In this document: piece after piece, positions 29,986 through 38,459 of the stretch
Position numbering within the stretch: the stretch's first letter is position 1
Layout: every line of letters begins with the position of its first letter
From: DAISKN01 sp963716925
GTDB lineage: Bacteria; Acidobacteriota; Vicinamibacteria; Marinacidobacterales; SMYC01
DNA length: 64,000 bases
Assembly: GCA_963716925.1 (NCBI GenBank)
Contig: CAVQUX010000024.1
Coordinates: 248,001-312,000 of the forward strand
Direction of reading: 5' to 3'
Notes under the pieces: generated by a model
Seen by the model: only the letters and a program-made list of their open reading frames with translations
What the model was told of the DNA's origin: nothing
Databases searched by the model: none
Translations under genes and position numbers: made by a program

Positions 29986-30141
29986 CTATTCCCCGCCCCC
30001 GGTGACGACCGTTTCCTTCGGGTAGCGGTTCTTCAGCCGCTCGGCGTCCTCGTTGATTTCGAGGAGGATTCTGCGCGTCGTTTCGGTGGTGGTTTCCGCC
30101 TCGCGATCGAGGTCGAGTTGCTCATGACGTTGGGGATTCAT
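29986..30141 (-). CDS. Pup/UBact-like protein modifier ending in Gly-Gly-Gly-Glu
   Basis: A 51-codon gene starting MNPQRHEQLDLDREAE, then TTTETTRRILLEINEDAERL, and ending KETVVTGGGE. Its middle matches the Pup pattern TEETDDLLDEIDD, and the C-terminus Gly-Gly-Glu is the form PafA ligates to lysines; UBact likewise ends in Gly-Glu. A final Glu means no deamidation step is needed. The protein is short, charged, Cys- and Trp-free and probably disordered, as Pup is. GGAGGA lies 5 bases before the ATG at 30141. The stop lies 44 bases upstream of the proposed start of a PafA/Dop-family gene, the strongest support for the call. Targets and fate of modified proteins are unknown. Confidence 0.85.
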   Translation of the reverse strand: MNPQRHEQLDLDREAETTTETTRRILLEINEDAERLKNRYPKETVVTGGGE

Positions 30142-30199
30142 GTTCGTCCTCCGATTCCCTATCCCCAGGCTAACACAGTGGACGGCGCTCGGGTAACCT

Positions 30200-31556
30200 T
30201 CACCGGCCCAGCACCGCGGGAACCGCTTCCCCCAGGATCTGGACGATCCGGTCGATCTCGGCGTCGGTGGTGACGAGAGGCGGCGCCACGAGGAAAACGT
30301 CTCCCCGGTGGCGGGAGTACAGGCCGCGGTTCTGAGTCTCCTCGTGCACCCGGAACCCCACCTTGTCGGAAGCGGGAAACTCTTCCTTGGTCGCCTTGTC
30401 CTTCACGATCTCGACCGCGCACATCATGCCGAGCCCGCGGACGTCGCCGACGTGCGGGTGGGCGGCGAGGGCGGAGCGCAGTCCGTCGAGAAGCTTTCGC
30501 CCCTTGCGCTTCGCCTCGGCCACCAGGCCTTCGCGCTCGAGGATGTCCAGGTTCGCAAGCGCGACCCGGCAGCCGACCGGGTGGGAGCTGTAGGTGTAGG
30601 CGTGCATCCAGACCGGGTCCGCGGTATCCATGGTCTTCGCGATCTCGTCCGAGAGGCCGATGCCTCCCAGCGGAAAGTATCCAGAGGTGATCCCCTTCGC
30701 GAACTGAATCATGTCGGGCTCGACTCCCCAGTGCTCGAGGCCGAACCGGGTGCCCGTGCGGCCGAATCCGGTGATGACCTCGTCGGAGACGAACAGCACC
30801 TCGTACTGGGTGCAGATCTCCCGGATGCGCGGGAAGTAGTCGTCCTGGGGAGGGATCACGCCGCCCGCCCCCTGCACCGGCTCGGCGAGGAACATCGCGA
30901 CCGTATCGGGCCCCTCCTTCTGGATCGCCTTCTCCAGCTCGTTCGCGGCAGCGATCCCCTGAGAGACTCCCGCGGGCGCCTGATACCGGTAGGGGTAGGG
31001 CGAGGGAATGTGCACGAACCCGGGAACGCGGGGCTCGAACATCGGCCAATAGGAGGAGATGCCGGTGGCGCTCATCGCGGCGAGAGTAACGCCGTGATAG
31101 CCCCACTGGCGGGAGATGACCTTGGTTTTCTGGGCCTTGCCCTTGAGCCGCCAGTAGTACCGTGCCGTCTTGAAGCTGCTGTCGCTCGACTCGCCGCCGC
31201 CGGAGGTGAAGAAGAACCGGTTGATCGAGGGGTAAGTCAGACGACGAGAGCCGCTCCGCCAGCTCGATTGCGGCCGGGTTGGAGCTTCCGGTATAGCCGG
31301 AGCAATACCCGAGCGTGGCCATCTGGTCGTAAGCCGCCTGCGCGAGCTCCTTTCTTCCGTGTCCCACGTTGACGTTCCAGAGCCCCGAGAGCCCGTCGAG
31401 GTACTCTTTCCCGTCGGCGTCGAAGAGCCGCGCCCCCTCCCCGCGCACCCAGACGTGAGCGCTCTTGTGGAGCGAGGGAGAATGGAGCGGGTGAATCAGG
31501 TGCGCCAGGTCGCGCGCGAGAAGGTCGCTCTTGGTCGATACCGATGCAGTCGCCAT
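30200..31556 (-). CDS. class III PLP-dependent aminotransferase (omega-amino acid:pyruvate type), frameshifted
   Basis: The first frame (31556 to about 31235) reads LFDADGKEYLDGLSGLWNVN and GYTGSSNPAAIELAERLS, a class III N-terminus. The second frame continues TYPSINRFFFTSGGGESSD, GYHGVTLAAMSATGISSYW, FVSDEVITGFGRTGT and the PLP-lysine segment FAKGITSGYFPLGG to the stop at 30200. One extra T within tcgtcgtctgac (minus strand) explains the break. Such enzymes transaminate omega-amino acids or diamines with pyruvate. It is the gene directly upstream of the Pup-like gene (58 bases). Confidence 0.84.
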
Positions 31557-31589
31557 GGGTTTACTCCGTCTTTCGAATCACCCCGCGGC

Positions 31590-32342
31590 TCAGCGCGAGG
31601 CCGCCCGCCGTCCGATGGGCAGAGCGTCGAGGTTTACGACGATGAAGACCCGAAAGCCTTCTTTGAGACGCTTTTCGATGTCGTCCGCACCCGCGGTGAT
31701 GCCGCAGACGACGCCGAACTCTTTACAGGCGGAGAGCACGGTCTGGATCGCGTTCTCGACGGCCGCGGCGTCGCCGTCGTAGGCTCGCCTCAAATCCCCC
31801 GGCCCGGGGAAAACGATGTCCACACCGGGAGTCGAGACGATCTCTCTCGCGTTGCCGACTCCGACACGATCTTCGATGATGAGAATGCTCGGCGCGCCGC
31901 CCGGGCCGCTCGCCATCGAGCTCACCGCGAGCTCGGCCTGCGCCCGGTCCTCGACGTGGGGGAAGACGACGACGTCCACCCCGGCTTCGAGGAGCAGCTT
32001 CGCGTGCTCGCGCGCCTTCTCGCGGCCTTCCCGGATCGGGGGAAGGCGGGTCGCGATGGGGCGCGATCCGAGCGATGCCATGAAATCGCGCATCCCGTCG
32101 ACGTCGAAGGGCCCGGTCTCCATGTCGTAGAAGACGAAATCCAGCTGATTGTCTCTGGACAATTTCGTCGCGTTCTCTTTCGTCTTCTCGCCCGAGAACG
32201 CGCCGAATACGGCCTTTCCCGAGGCGAGGAGGGCGCTTACGGGGTTGTCTCGCGCCGAATCCTGGGCGCCGGCGGGTGGAATGCGCACGAGAACTGCTCC
32301 TGCGAGAGTCAGCACAAATAGACCGAAAGAGTGACGCGACAT
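31590..32342 (-). CDS. exported HpcH/HpaI aldolase-like protein
   Basis: 250 residues with a signal peptide (FGLFVLTLAGAVLVRIPPAGA). The mature part is a HpcH/HpaI-type TIM barrel: FVFYDMETGPFD, RLPPIREGREKAREHAKLLL, VDVVVFPHVEDRAQAELAV, ILIIEDRVGVGNAREIV and VDIVFPGPGDL. The usual cytosolic aldolases of this family cleave hydroxy-keto acids; some catalytic residues are altered here (FPHVED for the usual P..ES), and export is unusual, so the reaction is uncertain. Confidence 0.83.
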   Translation of the reverse strand: MSRHSFGLFVLTLAGAVLVRIPPAGAQDSARDNPVSALLASGKAVFGAFSGEKTKENATKLSRDNQLDFVFYDMETGPFDVDGMRDFMASLGSRPIATRLPPIREGREKAREHAKLLLEAGVDVVVFPHVEDRAQAELAVSSMASGPGGAPSILIIEDRVGVGNAREIVSTPGVDIVFPGPGDLRRAYDGDAAAVENAIQTVLSACKEFGVVCGITAGADDIEKRLKEGFRVFIVVNLDALPIGRRAASR

Positions 32343-32423
32343 CTCGATGCGGGAGATTACCAACCCGGGGCCCTCCATGGCAAGGTGTCCGGCGGGTTCG
32401 TGATAGATTTCGACATCGACTCG

Positions 32424-33755
32424 ATGCCGCAACCCGAAACGCCCCAGCTGTCCGGGTGGGGCCGCATTGCCGTGCCCGGACGCGAGCGCCGCTCCGAGGA
32501 TTTGCGCAAGCTCACGGAGAATGCCACCCTCACCCGCGGACTCGGCCGCTCCTATGGAGACGCTTCCCTTCCGCCTCCCGGCCGCCTCGAGGTCGCATCG
32601 ACGGTTCTCGCGGACCGAGTCCTCGCCTTCGACGAGACCACGGGGTCCCTGCGCGCCGAGGCCGGGCTCTCGCTCCGCGAGTTGATCCGGGTGTTTCTTC
32701 CCAGGAACTGGTTCACTCCGGTGAGCCCGGGAACGGAATACGTCACTCTGGGGGGAATGGTCGCCGCGGACGTGCACGGAAAGAACCACCACGTCGAAGG
32801 GACGTTCGGCGCTCACGTGGAAGAGCTCCTGCTTCGCGTCGCCGACGGCAGGATCGTTCGATGCTCCCCGGCAGTGGAGCCCGAGCTCTTCTGGGCGACG
32901 GTGGGCGGAATGGGGCTCACGGGACACATCCTCGAAGTGCAGTTCCGCATGAAACGAATACCCACTCCGTGGATATTCGAGGAGCGCGAGCGGTTCGGAA
33001 ACGTGGACGCGCTGATCGAGGGGCTGAAGCGGGCGGCGAACGACTGGCCGTTCACCGTCGGGTGGATCGACGGAATGGCCCGCGGCCCCTCGCTCGGACG
33101 CGGCGTCGTGAACCGCGGCCGCTGGGCGGAGCCGAGCGAAGCTCCGGCTGGCGCGCCGCCGCCGCTCCGGCGCTTCGCCGTGCCCGTCGATTTTCCGAAC
33201 TGGGTTCTGAACAAATGGAGCATTCGAGCATTCAACGCGCTCATCTATCATGGCCACGTCTGGACCCGTCCCCGGATCACCCATCCCGAGATCTTCTGGT
33301 ACCCCCTCGACCGAATCCTCCAGTGGAACCGGATCTACGGCCCGAGGGGGTTCACCCAGTACCAGTGCGTGCTCCCCGACTCCGCGGGCCTTTCCGCGGC
33401 GCGCCGCTTTCTCGACGTCCTCATCGGAGCCGGAGGCGCGGATTCCTTCCTCTGCGTGATCAAGGACTGCTCGGCCGAGGGCATGGGCATGCTCTCGTTC
33501 CCCCGCCCCGGGATTTCCATCGCCCTCGACCTCGCGGTCCACTCCGGCACGCAGCGCATCGTCGATCGGTTGAACGAGGCGGTGATCGCCGAGGGGGGCC
33601 GAATCTATCTGGCGAAGGACTCGTTCACCCGGGCCGAGCACTTCCGCGCGATGGAGCCGCGACTCGAGAACTGGAGCCGGGTCCGGAGGCGGTGGGATCC
33701 CGGGCTTTCCATCCGGAGCGCCCAGTCGGTCCGGGTGCTCGGAGATCCCGCGTGA
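32424..33755 (+). CDS. FAD-linked oxidoreductase, DprE1-like
   Basis: About 443 residues. The VAO-type FAD domain shows TRGLGRSYGDASL, VSPGTEYVTLGGMVAADVHG and KNHHVEGTFGAHVEELLL. The C-terminal half aligns with mycobacterial DprE1 (LSFPRPGISIALDLAV, GGRIYLAKDSFTRAEHFRAM), including the active-site Lys of YLAKDS. DprE1 oxidises decaprenyl-phosphoryl ribose in arabinan synthesis. The position of the Mtb Cys387 target of benzothiazinones is Ala here (SIALD for NICVD). The next gene is a short-chain dehydrogenase in GTGA overlap, as expected for DprE1-DprE2. The start is uncertain; ATG 32424 fits best. Confidence 0.87.
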   Translation: MPQPETPQLSGWGRIAVPGRERRSEDLRKLTENATLTRGLGRSYGDASLPPPGRLEVASTVLADRVLAFDETTGSLRAEAGLSLRELIRVFLPRNWFTPVSPGTEYVTLGGMVAADVHGKNHHVEGTFGAHVEELLLRVADGRIVRCSPAVEPELFWATVGGMGLTGHILEVQFRMKRIPTPWIFEERERFGNVDALIEGLKRAANDWPFTVGWIDGMARGPSLGRGVVNRGRWAEPSEAPAGAPPPLRRFAVPVDFPNWVLNKWSIRAFNALIYHGHVWTRPRITHPEIFWYPLDRILQWNRIYGPRGFTQYQCVLPDSAGLSAARRFLDVLIGAGGADSFLCVIKDCSAEGMGMLSFPRPGISIALDLAVHSGTQRIVDRLNEAVIAEGGRIYLAKDSFTRAEHFRAMEPRLENWSRVRRRWDPGLSIRSAQSVRVLGDPA

Positions 33756-34492
33756 AGGCGGCGCTTCTCGGGGGGACCAAGGGCATCGGGCGCGCCCTCG
33801 GCCGTCTTCTCGCCGAGAAGGGCCATGCGGTCTGCCTGCTCGGCCGGAACGTCGACGACCTGGAGAGATTGGCGGAAGACCTCCGAATCCGGAGCGCGAC
33901 CGCCAAGGTCGTCCCCGTCGCCCTGTGCGACCTCCTCCGCCCCGAAACCTTCGGTCCCGCGCTCGACGAGGCGGCGGCGAAGCTCGAAGGCCTCGACTGG
34001 GTCATCGTCACCGCGGCGGCGTTCGCCCCTCAGGAGACGCTCGAATCCGACCGCGCGCTCGCCCGCGACCTCCTCACGACGAACTTCACGAATACCGTCT
34101 TGTTCTGCGAAGAGGCGCGCGAGCGACTTCTCGCGCGGGGCGGAGGGACTCTCTGCGTTCTGTCGTCGGTCTCCGGCGAGCGGGCACGCAAGCCCGTGAT
34201 CCTCTATGGGGCAACGAAAGCCGGTCTCTCGGCTTATCTCGAAGGCCTCGATCACAAGTTCCGGAGCCGGGGCCTCACGACCATCGCCGTGAAACCGGGT
34301 TTCGTGAAGACCGGGATGACGGCCGCGCTTTCCCCGCCGCCGTTCTCCGGCGAGCCCGAAGGCGTCGCCAAGGACATCCTGAAGGCGATCGAGCGAGGAA
34401 GCCCGGCCCTCTACACGCCGGCGATGTGGCGATGGGTCATGCTCGTCATGCGGAACTTGCCGCGGTTCGTCATGAGGCGGATCGAGTTCTAG
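33752..34492 (+). CDS. short-chain dehydrogenase, DprE2-like partner
   Basis: 246 residues with the SDR Rossmann motif near the start (LLGGTKGIGRALGRLLAEKG), NAG-equivalent VTAAAFAP, a catalytic Ser in LSSVSGER and YGATK with Tyr and Lys. It overlaps the upstream oxidoreductase (GTG inside the GTGA at 33752-33755), so the two are co-translated. In mycobacteria DprE2 reduces the keto intermediate made by DprE1, completing epimerisation of decaprenyl-phosphoryl ribose to arabinose. The C-terminal helix MWRWVMLVMRNLPRFVM could attach it to the membrane, as in DprE2. Confidence 0.86.
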   Translation: MKAALLGGTKGIGRALGRLLAEKGHAVCLLGRNVDDLERLAEDLRIRSATAKVVPVALCDLLRPETFGPALDEAAAKLEGLDWVIVTAAAFAPQETLESDRALARDLLTTNFTNTVLFCEEARERLLARGGGTLCVLSSVSGERARKPVILYGATKAGLSAYLEGLDHKFRSRGLTTIAVKPGFVKTGMTAALSPPPFSGEPEGVAKDILKAIERGSPALYTPAMWRWVMLVMRNLPRFVMRRIEF

Positions 34493-34508
34493 ATCCTGTT
34501 GCACTCTT

Positions 34509-35336
34509 CTAGCCCGGAGCGTTGGCGGTGATGGCGTGCTGCGTCACTACCGCGCGGGCGATGAGGATGTAGCTCCAGGCGAAGGCCACGTCCAGCAGAG
34601 GATCCAGGGCGCTCTTTCCCAGCGTGGTGAAGAAGGCGAAGAGGATATCCCCCACCGCGAGGAACACGAAGCCCAGCAGGAGCGCCATCCAGACCCTCCA
34701 CAGGCTTCCTCCCCGCATCGAGAGGGCCATCTTCAAGAGAAGAACGGCGGGGACCAGGAGAACGCAATCGAGCACGGGATAGGCGATGTTGAGGGCCCGC
34801 TCCGCGAAAGGCGCCCCCGAAGCGAGGACCGGCCGCCCGACCACGAGGAAGAACACCGCGAGGAGCGAGAGGGCGAAGAAGACCACGATACCCACGTCGA
34901 AAGTCTCGCCGACCTCGAAGCCGACGCTCTTGTAGACCTTCAGGAAGAGAACCAGGCTCACCGCGAGGAGCACGGTGGCGGGGGCGAAGAACAGGTCGGC
35001 AATCGAGGGAAAGGGCGCGGGCCGCCCCAGAACGAGTTGGTAGAACGCCAGGATCGACTGGGCCACCACGTAGGCCCACATACCGAAACCGAGTAGGAGC
35101 CAGGCCGTCCGCACGGGGTTGGCGCGCTCGAAAGAGGCCGCGGAGCGGGAAGCGTAGACCGCGGCGATGAGAAGGAAAAGCAGTTTGATCGGAGCGGCGA
35201 TGAACAGAATCGTCTCGGGGGTCAGGAGGTCCCGATAGAGCGCGGAATCCGGCGACACGAGACGGGGGAGGAATATCGCGCCCATGAGGATCATCGCGGC
35301 CAGCGAGGCAAGGCCCATCAGGCGGTCGAAGCTCAT
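34509..35336 (-). CDS. multi-pass membrane protein of unknown function
   Basis: 275 residues with about eight transmembrane helices, among them LMGLASLAAMILMGAIFL, TILFIAAPIKLLFLLIAAVY, TAWLLLGFGMWAYVVAQSIL, GIVVFFALSLLAVFFLVV and VWMALLLGFVFLAVGDILF. The layout (paired helices, FxxxDIL-type residues) resembles membrane sensor modules that elsewhere precede GGDEF or kinase domains, but no output domain is attached. Its ATG overlaps the stop of the small gene upstream (35333-35336). Confidence 0.7.
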   Translation of the reverse strand: MSFDRLMGLASLAAMILMGAIFLPRLVSPDSALYRDLLTPETILFIAAPIKLLFLLIAAVYASRSAASFERANPVRTAWLLLGFGMWAYVVAQSILAFYQLVLGRPAPFPSIADLFFAPATVLLAVSLVLFLKVYKSVGFEVGETFDVGIVVFFALSLLAVFFLVVGRPVLASGAPFAERALNIAYPVLDCVLLVPAVLLLKMALSMRGGSLWRVWMALLLGFVFLAVGDILFAFFTTLGKSALDPLLDVAFAWSYILIARAVVTQHAITANAPG

Positions 35337-35584
35337 GGGACGCCTTCGATCCCGAGGGTTTTCTCCATCTGGCGCAGGAGATCCCTGGTCTTCTCCTGCC
35401 CCACGAGGACGAACATGCCCTTGCCGATTCCCTCCAGAATCGCCCGGAGCTGTTGGGCGTTGACGTTCCCTTCCTTGATGCCGAGCCTCTGGCATTGAAC
35501 CTGGACGGAGGCTTTCGCCATGTGGCGGCCGATGAAGGGGCCGATGGTCTCCTCGATACGGCGCAAGGCCGGCTCGCGTTCCAT
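35333..35584 (-). CDS. small conserved-looking protein, function unknown
   Basis: 83 residues, mainly helical, with RIEETIGPFIGRHMAKASVQ followed by VQCQRLGIKEG and a C-terminal LVGQEKTRDLLRQMEKTLG. No family is recognised. The 4-base overlap with the membrane gene indicates coupled translation, and the protein may be a soluble partner of that membrane protein. No promoter is obvious. Confidence 0.55.
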   Translation of the reverse strand: MEREPALRRIEETIGPFIGRHMAKASVQVQCQRLGIKEGNVNAQQLRAILEGIGKGMFVLVGQEKTRDLLRQMEKTLGIEGVP

Positions 35585-35671
35585 GGGTTTTCGGGTGCGG
35601 TGTGATCATTATACAGGGTCCAGCCGAGGGACGGTTGCTGGAGACTCCCGGCCGGCTTGGAACGGCTGTGG

Positions 35672-35677
35672 TACACT
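35672..35677 (+). promoter_or_regulatory. extended -10 element (TACACT) for a leaderless antitoxin mRNA
   Basis: TGGTACACT lies 6 bases before the ATG at 35684, so the transcript would begin at the start codon. There is no recognisable -35; an extended -10 may compensate. Confidence 0.5.
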
Positions 35678-35683
35678 ATGCGC

Positions 35684-35926
35684 ATGAAGCGTACGAATCT
35701 TGTGCTTGACGAGCGACTCTTGGAAGAGGTTACCCGGCTCAGCGGTGAAAGGACCTACTCGGGAGCGGTGAACCGCGCGCTACTGGACTACGCTCGACGG
35801 ATTCGAGCAGGCCGTATCCTCGAGCTCGCCGGGCAGGGCCTCTGGGAGGGAAGCTTGTCCGAGATGAGGCGCGACGCCGACCGCGTCGCCGAGAAGCCCA
35901 GAGGAAAACGCGTTGGTTCTCGTTGA
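35684..35926 (+). CDS. VapB-like antitoxin (ribbon-helix-helix type)
   Basis: 80 residues starting MKRTNLVLDERLLEEVTRL, the strand-helix beginning of RHH/VapB antitoxins, followed by TYSGAVNRALLDYARRI. The C-terminus is charged, suitable for blocking a toxin active site. It overlaps the PIN-domain gene by 14 bases. Such pairs autoregulate through operator binding. An upstream ATG is possible, but the -10 box and the RHH pattern favour 35684. Confidence 0.85.
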   Translation: MKRTNLVLDERLLEEVTRLSGERTYSGAVNRALLDYARRIRAGRILELAGQGLWEGSLSEMRRDADRVAEKPRGKRVGSR

Positions 35927-36302
35927 CACCTCTGTTTGGATCGAGACGTTCAGGAAACCTCCTGGGCTCGACCTGAGCGTTTTGGTCGACATCGAGGAGG
36001 TCGTGACCTGTCTTCCGGTGGTCCAGGAAGTCCTTCAGGGTTTCCGGGACGAGAAAGCGTTTCAGATCGCCCGCGGCGCGATCCTGTCGTTTCAAATCGT
36101 CGAGACCCCCATGACCGAGAGTCTCTTCCTGGAGGCTGTCGCACTCTATCGGAGCGGCAGGCGTCAGGGGCTTACCATCCGCTCCAGCGTGGATTGTCTC
36201 ATCGCGGCTTGCGCACTGCGCAACGGTCTCGAAGTCCTCCACAAGGACCGGGATTTCACCGCCCTCTCCGAGATCTCGGCTCTCAAGCAACGCGCGGTGT
36301 GA
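35913..36302 (+). CDS. VapC-like toxin (PIN-domain ribonuclease)
   Basis: 129 residues. The PIN acidic residues are visible: Asp in MVLVDTSVWIE, Glu in VVQEVLQGF, and the later pair in SSVDCLIAACAL and HKDRDFTAL. Such toxins cut tRNAs or rRNA with Mg2+. The TTG start at 35913 has AGAGGA 7 bases before it. It ends convergent with the S9 peptidase gene. Confidence 0.9.
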   Translation: MVLVDTSVWIETFRKPPGLDLSVLVDIEEVVTCLPVVQEVLQGFRDEKAFQIARGAILSFQIVETPMTESLFLEAVALYRSGRRQGLTIRSSVDCLIAACALRNGLEVLHKDRDFTALSEISALKQRAV

Positions 36303-36321
36303 TGCGTCGCGGCCGGAGAGC

Positions 36322-38406
36322 TCAGGGCGCGCCGCTGGTGGCTTCGCCTTTCAGAAACCGGTCGAACCACGCCACGTAGCGCTCGGCCCGATCGCGCAGG
36401 TAGCTCGGCCTGCTGAGCCCGTGGTACTGCGCGGGGTAGATGACGAGCTGGGTCTCGACGCCCTGACTCTTGAGCGCCTGGTACATCTGCTCGGAGTTGA
36501 TGAGGGGCACGTTGAAGTCGTACTCGCCGCACAGGAAGAGCGTCGGGGTCTTGATGCGCTCGGATTCGTAGAACGGGTAGGAGATCTTGAGGTAAGGCTG
36601 GATGTCCTTCCACGGGAGCCCGACTTCGTTCTCGTACTGGCGGATGTACTGGTCGGTCCCGTACGCCGCGAGCATGTTCGAGACGCCGGCTCCGCTCACC
36701 GCCGCCTTGAAGCGGGTGTCGGTCGCTATGGTGTAGTTCGTGGTCATGCCACCGTAGCTCCATCCGCCGATCCCCAGCCTCTCGGGGTCCGCGATCCCCT
36801 GGGCGACGAGATGATCGACGGCGGCGATGACGTCCTGCACCTCGAGGTGCCCCCAGTCGGCGTTGATGGCGCGCGTGAACTGGAGCCCTCTCCCCGAGCT
36901 TCCCCGGTAGTTCGGCGCCACCACCACGTAGCCCTTGGCGGCGAGTATCTGCCAGGTGAAGTCGAACTCGAAGCCGTCCTGCCCCACGGGTCCTCCGTGG
37001 ATATAGGCGATCGTCGGGTACCGCCGTCCGGGCAGGTAGCCCGGGGGCTTCACCAGGATCCCATGGACCACCGTCCCGTCGCGGCTCTCGAACTCGATCC
37101 CTTCGAGGACGCCGAGCTCGACCGCGTCCACGAGCTCCCGGTTGTGGCTCGAAAGCACCCGCGAAGTCTTTCCCTCGACCGCCATCACTTCCGCGGGCTG
37201 GTTTGGCGTCGAGGACACGACCGCCAAACGATCTCTATCGGCTCTATCGGCCCCTTTCGCGAGGCTCAGGCTGTAGACGACGCCCGGAGCCTCCGAGAAG
37301 CGCTCCACGGCGCCGCCGGCGGCGGGGACCCGCGCGACCATCTGGCTCCGGTCGTCCTCGAGGAGGAAGTAGATCGATTTTCCGTCCGAAGACCAGGAAG
37401 GCTCGGATACCGCCCGATCGAGATCCGGAGCGACGAGGCGCTCATCGCCTCCCTCGACCGGGACCACCGCGAGCCTCGCCATGTCGTAGGACGAGTAGGT
37501 GGGAGAGGACCCCCGGAGGTAGGCGAGGAGCTTGCCGTCGGGACTGAAAGCGGCGGGACTTCCAAAGTCGGCGTCGGGTCCGGTGAAGCGGGTCAACTGT
37601 CTCGGCGCCGCACCCGCCCTCGCCTCAATCAAATAGAGATCGGTGTTCTCGTGTCGGTCGGGATCGCCGCCCCGCTTGGACGAGAACGCGATGAGCGACG
37701 AGTCGGGCGACCACGAGGGGTAAGCCTCGTCGAAATCCCCCGGGGTCAGAAGCTCCGACTTGGCCGTCGCCACATCGAAGAGATAGAGGTGATCCCTGAG
37801 TCTCCTGAGATACCCGTCCCCGTCCGCCTTGAATTGATACCGGTCGATTACGATGGGCTTTGGAGTCTTCTCTTTCCCCGACTTGTCCTTTTCTTTTTCG
37901 ATCTCCTCGGGATCGGGGTCCGAAGCGATGACCGCGAGCTTCCCTCCGTCCGGAGACCAGGCGTAATCCGAAACGCCTCCGGGGAAATCGGTGAGCTTCC
38001 GCGCTTCGCCTCCGTTTCGGTCCAGGACCCAGACCTGCGACTTCTCCTTGTCCTCGTCGTCTCCCGAGCCGCGGGACGCGAGAAACGAGAGGTACTTTCC
38101 GTCCGGGCTGAAACGAGGCCGGCTCTCGCCGGCGTCCGCGGTGTGAGTGAGCTGGAGGGTGCGAGTCCCGTCCCAGCTCGCCATCCAGATGTCGCCGAAC
38201 CTCCGGTCCTTCTCGAGGTTCGACGTCTTCACCACGTAGGCGATCCAGTCGCCGTCGGGAGAGATCTGGGCGTCGGAGACGTCCCGCAGCGCCGTCAGGT
38301 CGCTGAAGTCGAGGCGCCTCTTTTCCGCCGAAGAAGAGGCGGCGCTCGCCGCCGCCGCCACGACCAGTAGCCAGACCTTCCATCCGCCGGTTTGCTTTCG
38401 AATCAT
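36322..38406 (-). CDS. S9-family prolyl oligopeptidase (acylaminoacyl-peptidase/DPP type), exported
   Basis: 694 residues. An N-terminal signal peptide (VWLLVVAAAASAASSSA) is followed by a TolB/DPP-like beta-propeller (repeats such as DAQISPDGDWIAYV and SRPRFSPDGKYLSFL) and a C-terminal alpha/beta-hydrolase domain. The catalytic Ser is in GGWSYGGM near residue 547, the Asp in CGEYDFNVP and the His in AQYHGLS. Expected to remove short N-terminal peptides or acylated residues from peptides in the periplasm. The first of two S9 genes in the window. Confidence 0.92.
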   Translation of the reverse strand: MIRKQTGGWKVWLLVVAAAASAASSSAEKRRLDFSDLTALRDVSDAQISPDGDWIAYVVKTSNLEKDRRFGDIWMASWDGTRTLQLTHTADAGESRPRFSPDGKYLSFLASRGSGDDEDKEKSQVWVLDRNGGEARKLTDFPGGVSDYAWSPDGGKLAVIASDPDPEEIEKEKDKSGKEKTPKPIVIDRYQFKADGDGYLRRLRDHLYLFDVATAKSELLTPGDFDEAYPSWSPDSSLIAFSSKRGGDPDRHENTDLYLIEARAGAAPRQLTRFTGPDADFGSPAAFSPDGKLLAYLRGSSPTYSSYDMARLAVVPVEGGDERLVAPDLDRAVSEPSWSSDGKSIYFLLEDDRSQMVARVPAAGGAVERFSEAPGVVYSLSLAKGADRADRDRLAVVSSTPNQPAEVMAVEGKTSRVLSSHNRELVDAVELGVLEGIEFESRDGTVVHGILVKPPGYLPGRRYPTIAYIHGGPVGQDGFEFDFTWQILAAKGYVVVAPNYRGSSGRGLQFTRAINADWGHLEVQDVIAAVDHLVAQGIADPERLGIGGWSYGGMTTNYTIATDTRFKAAVSGAGVSNMLAAYGTDQYIRQYENEVGLPWKDIQPYLKISYPFYESERIKTPTLFLCGEYDFNVPLINSEQMYQALKSQGVETQLVIYPAQYHGLSRPSYLRDRAERYVAWFDRFLKGEATSGAP

Positions 38407-38447
38407 GATTCACCCCGTGAGATTTCTGCGACCTACGGTATCAAAGA

Positions 38448-38453
38448 TACAAT
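38448..38453 (+). promoter_or_regulatory. -10 element (TACAAT) for a leaderless map mRNA
   Basis: TACAAT, then gaggat (6 bases), then GTG at 38460. The gagga inside the gap is too close to be a normal ribosome-binding site. Confidence 0.5.
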
Positions 38454-38459
38454 GAGGAT

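Noticed and set aside
29986..29992. Programmed -1 frameshift fusing the modifier to the PafA/Dop-like enzyme
   Set aside because: The frame relation would allow it, but no canonical slippery heptamer is present and a fused modifier would lose its free Gly-Glu end. Kept only as a remote option.
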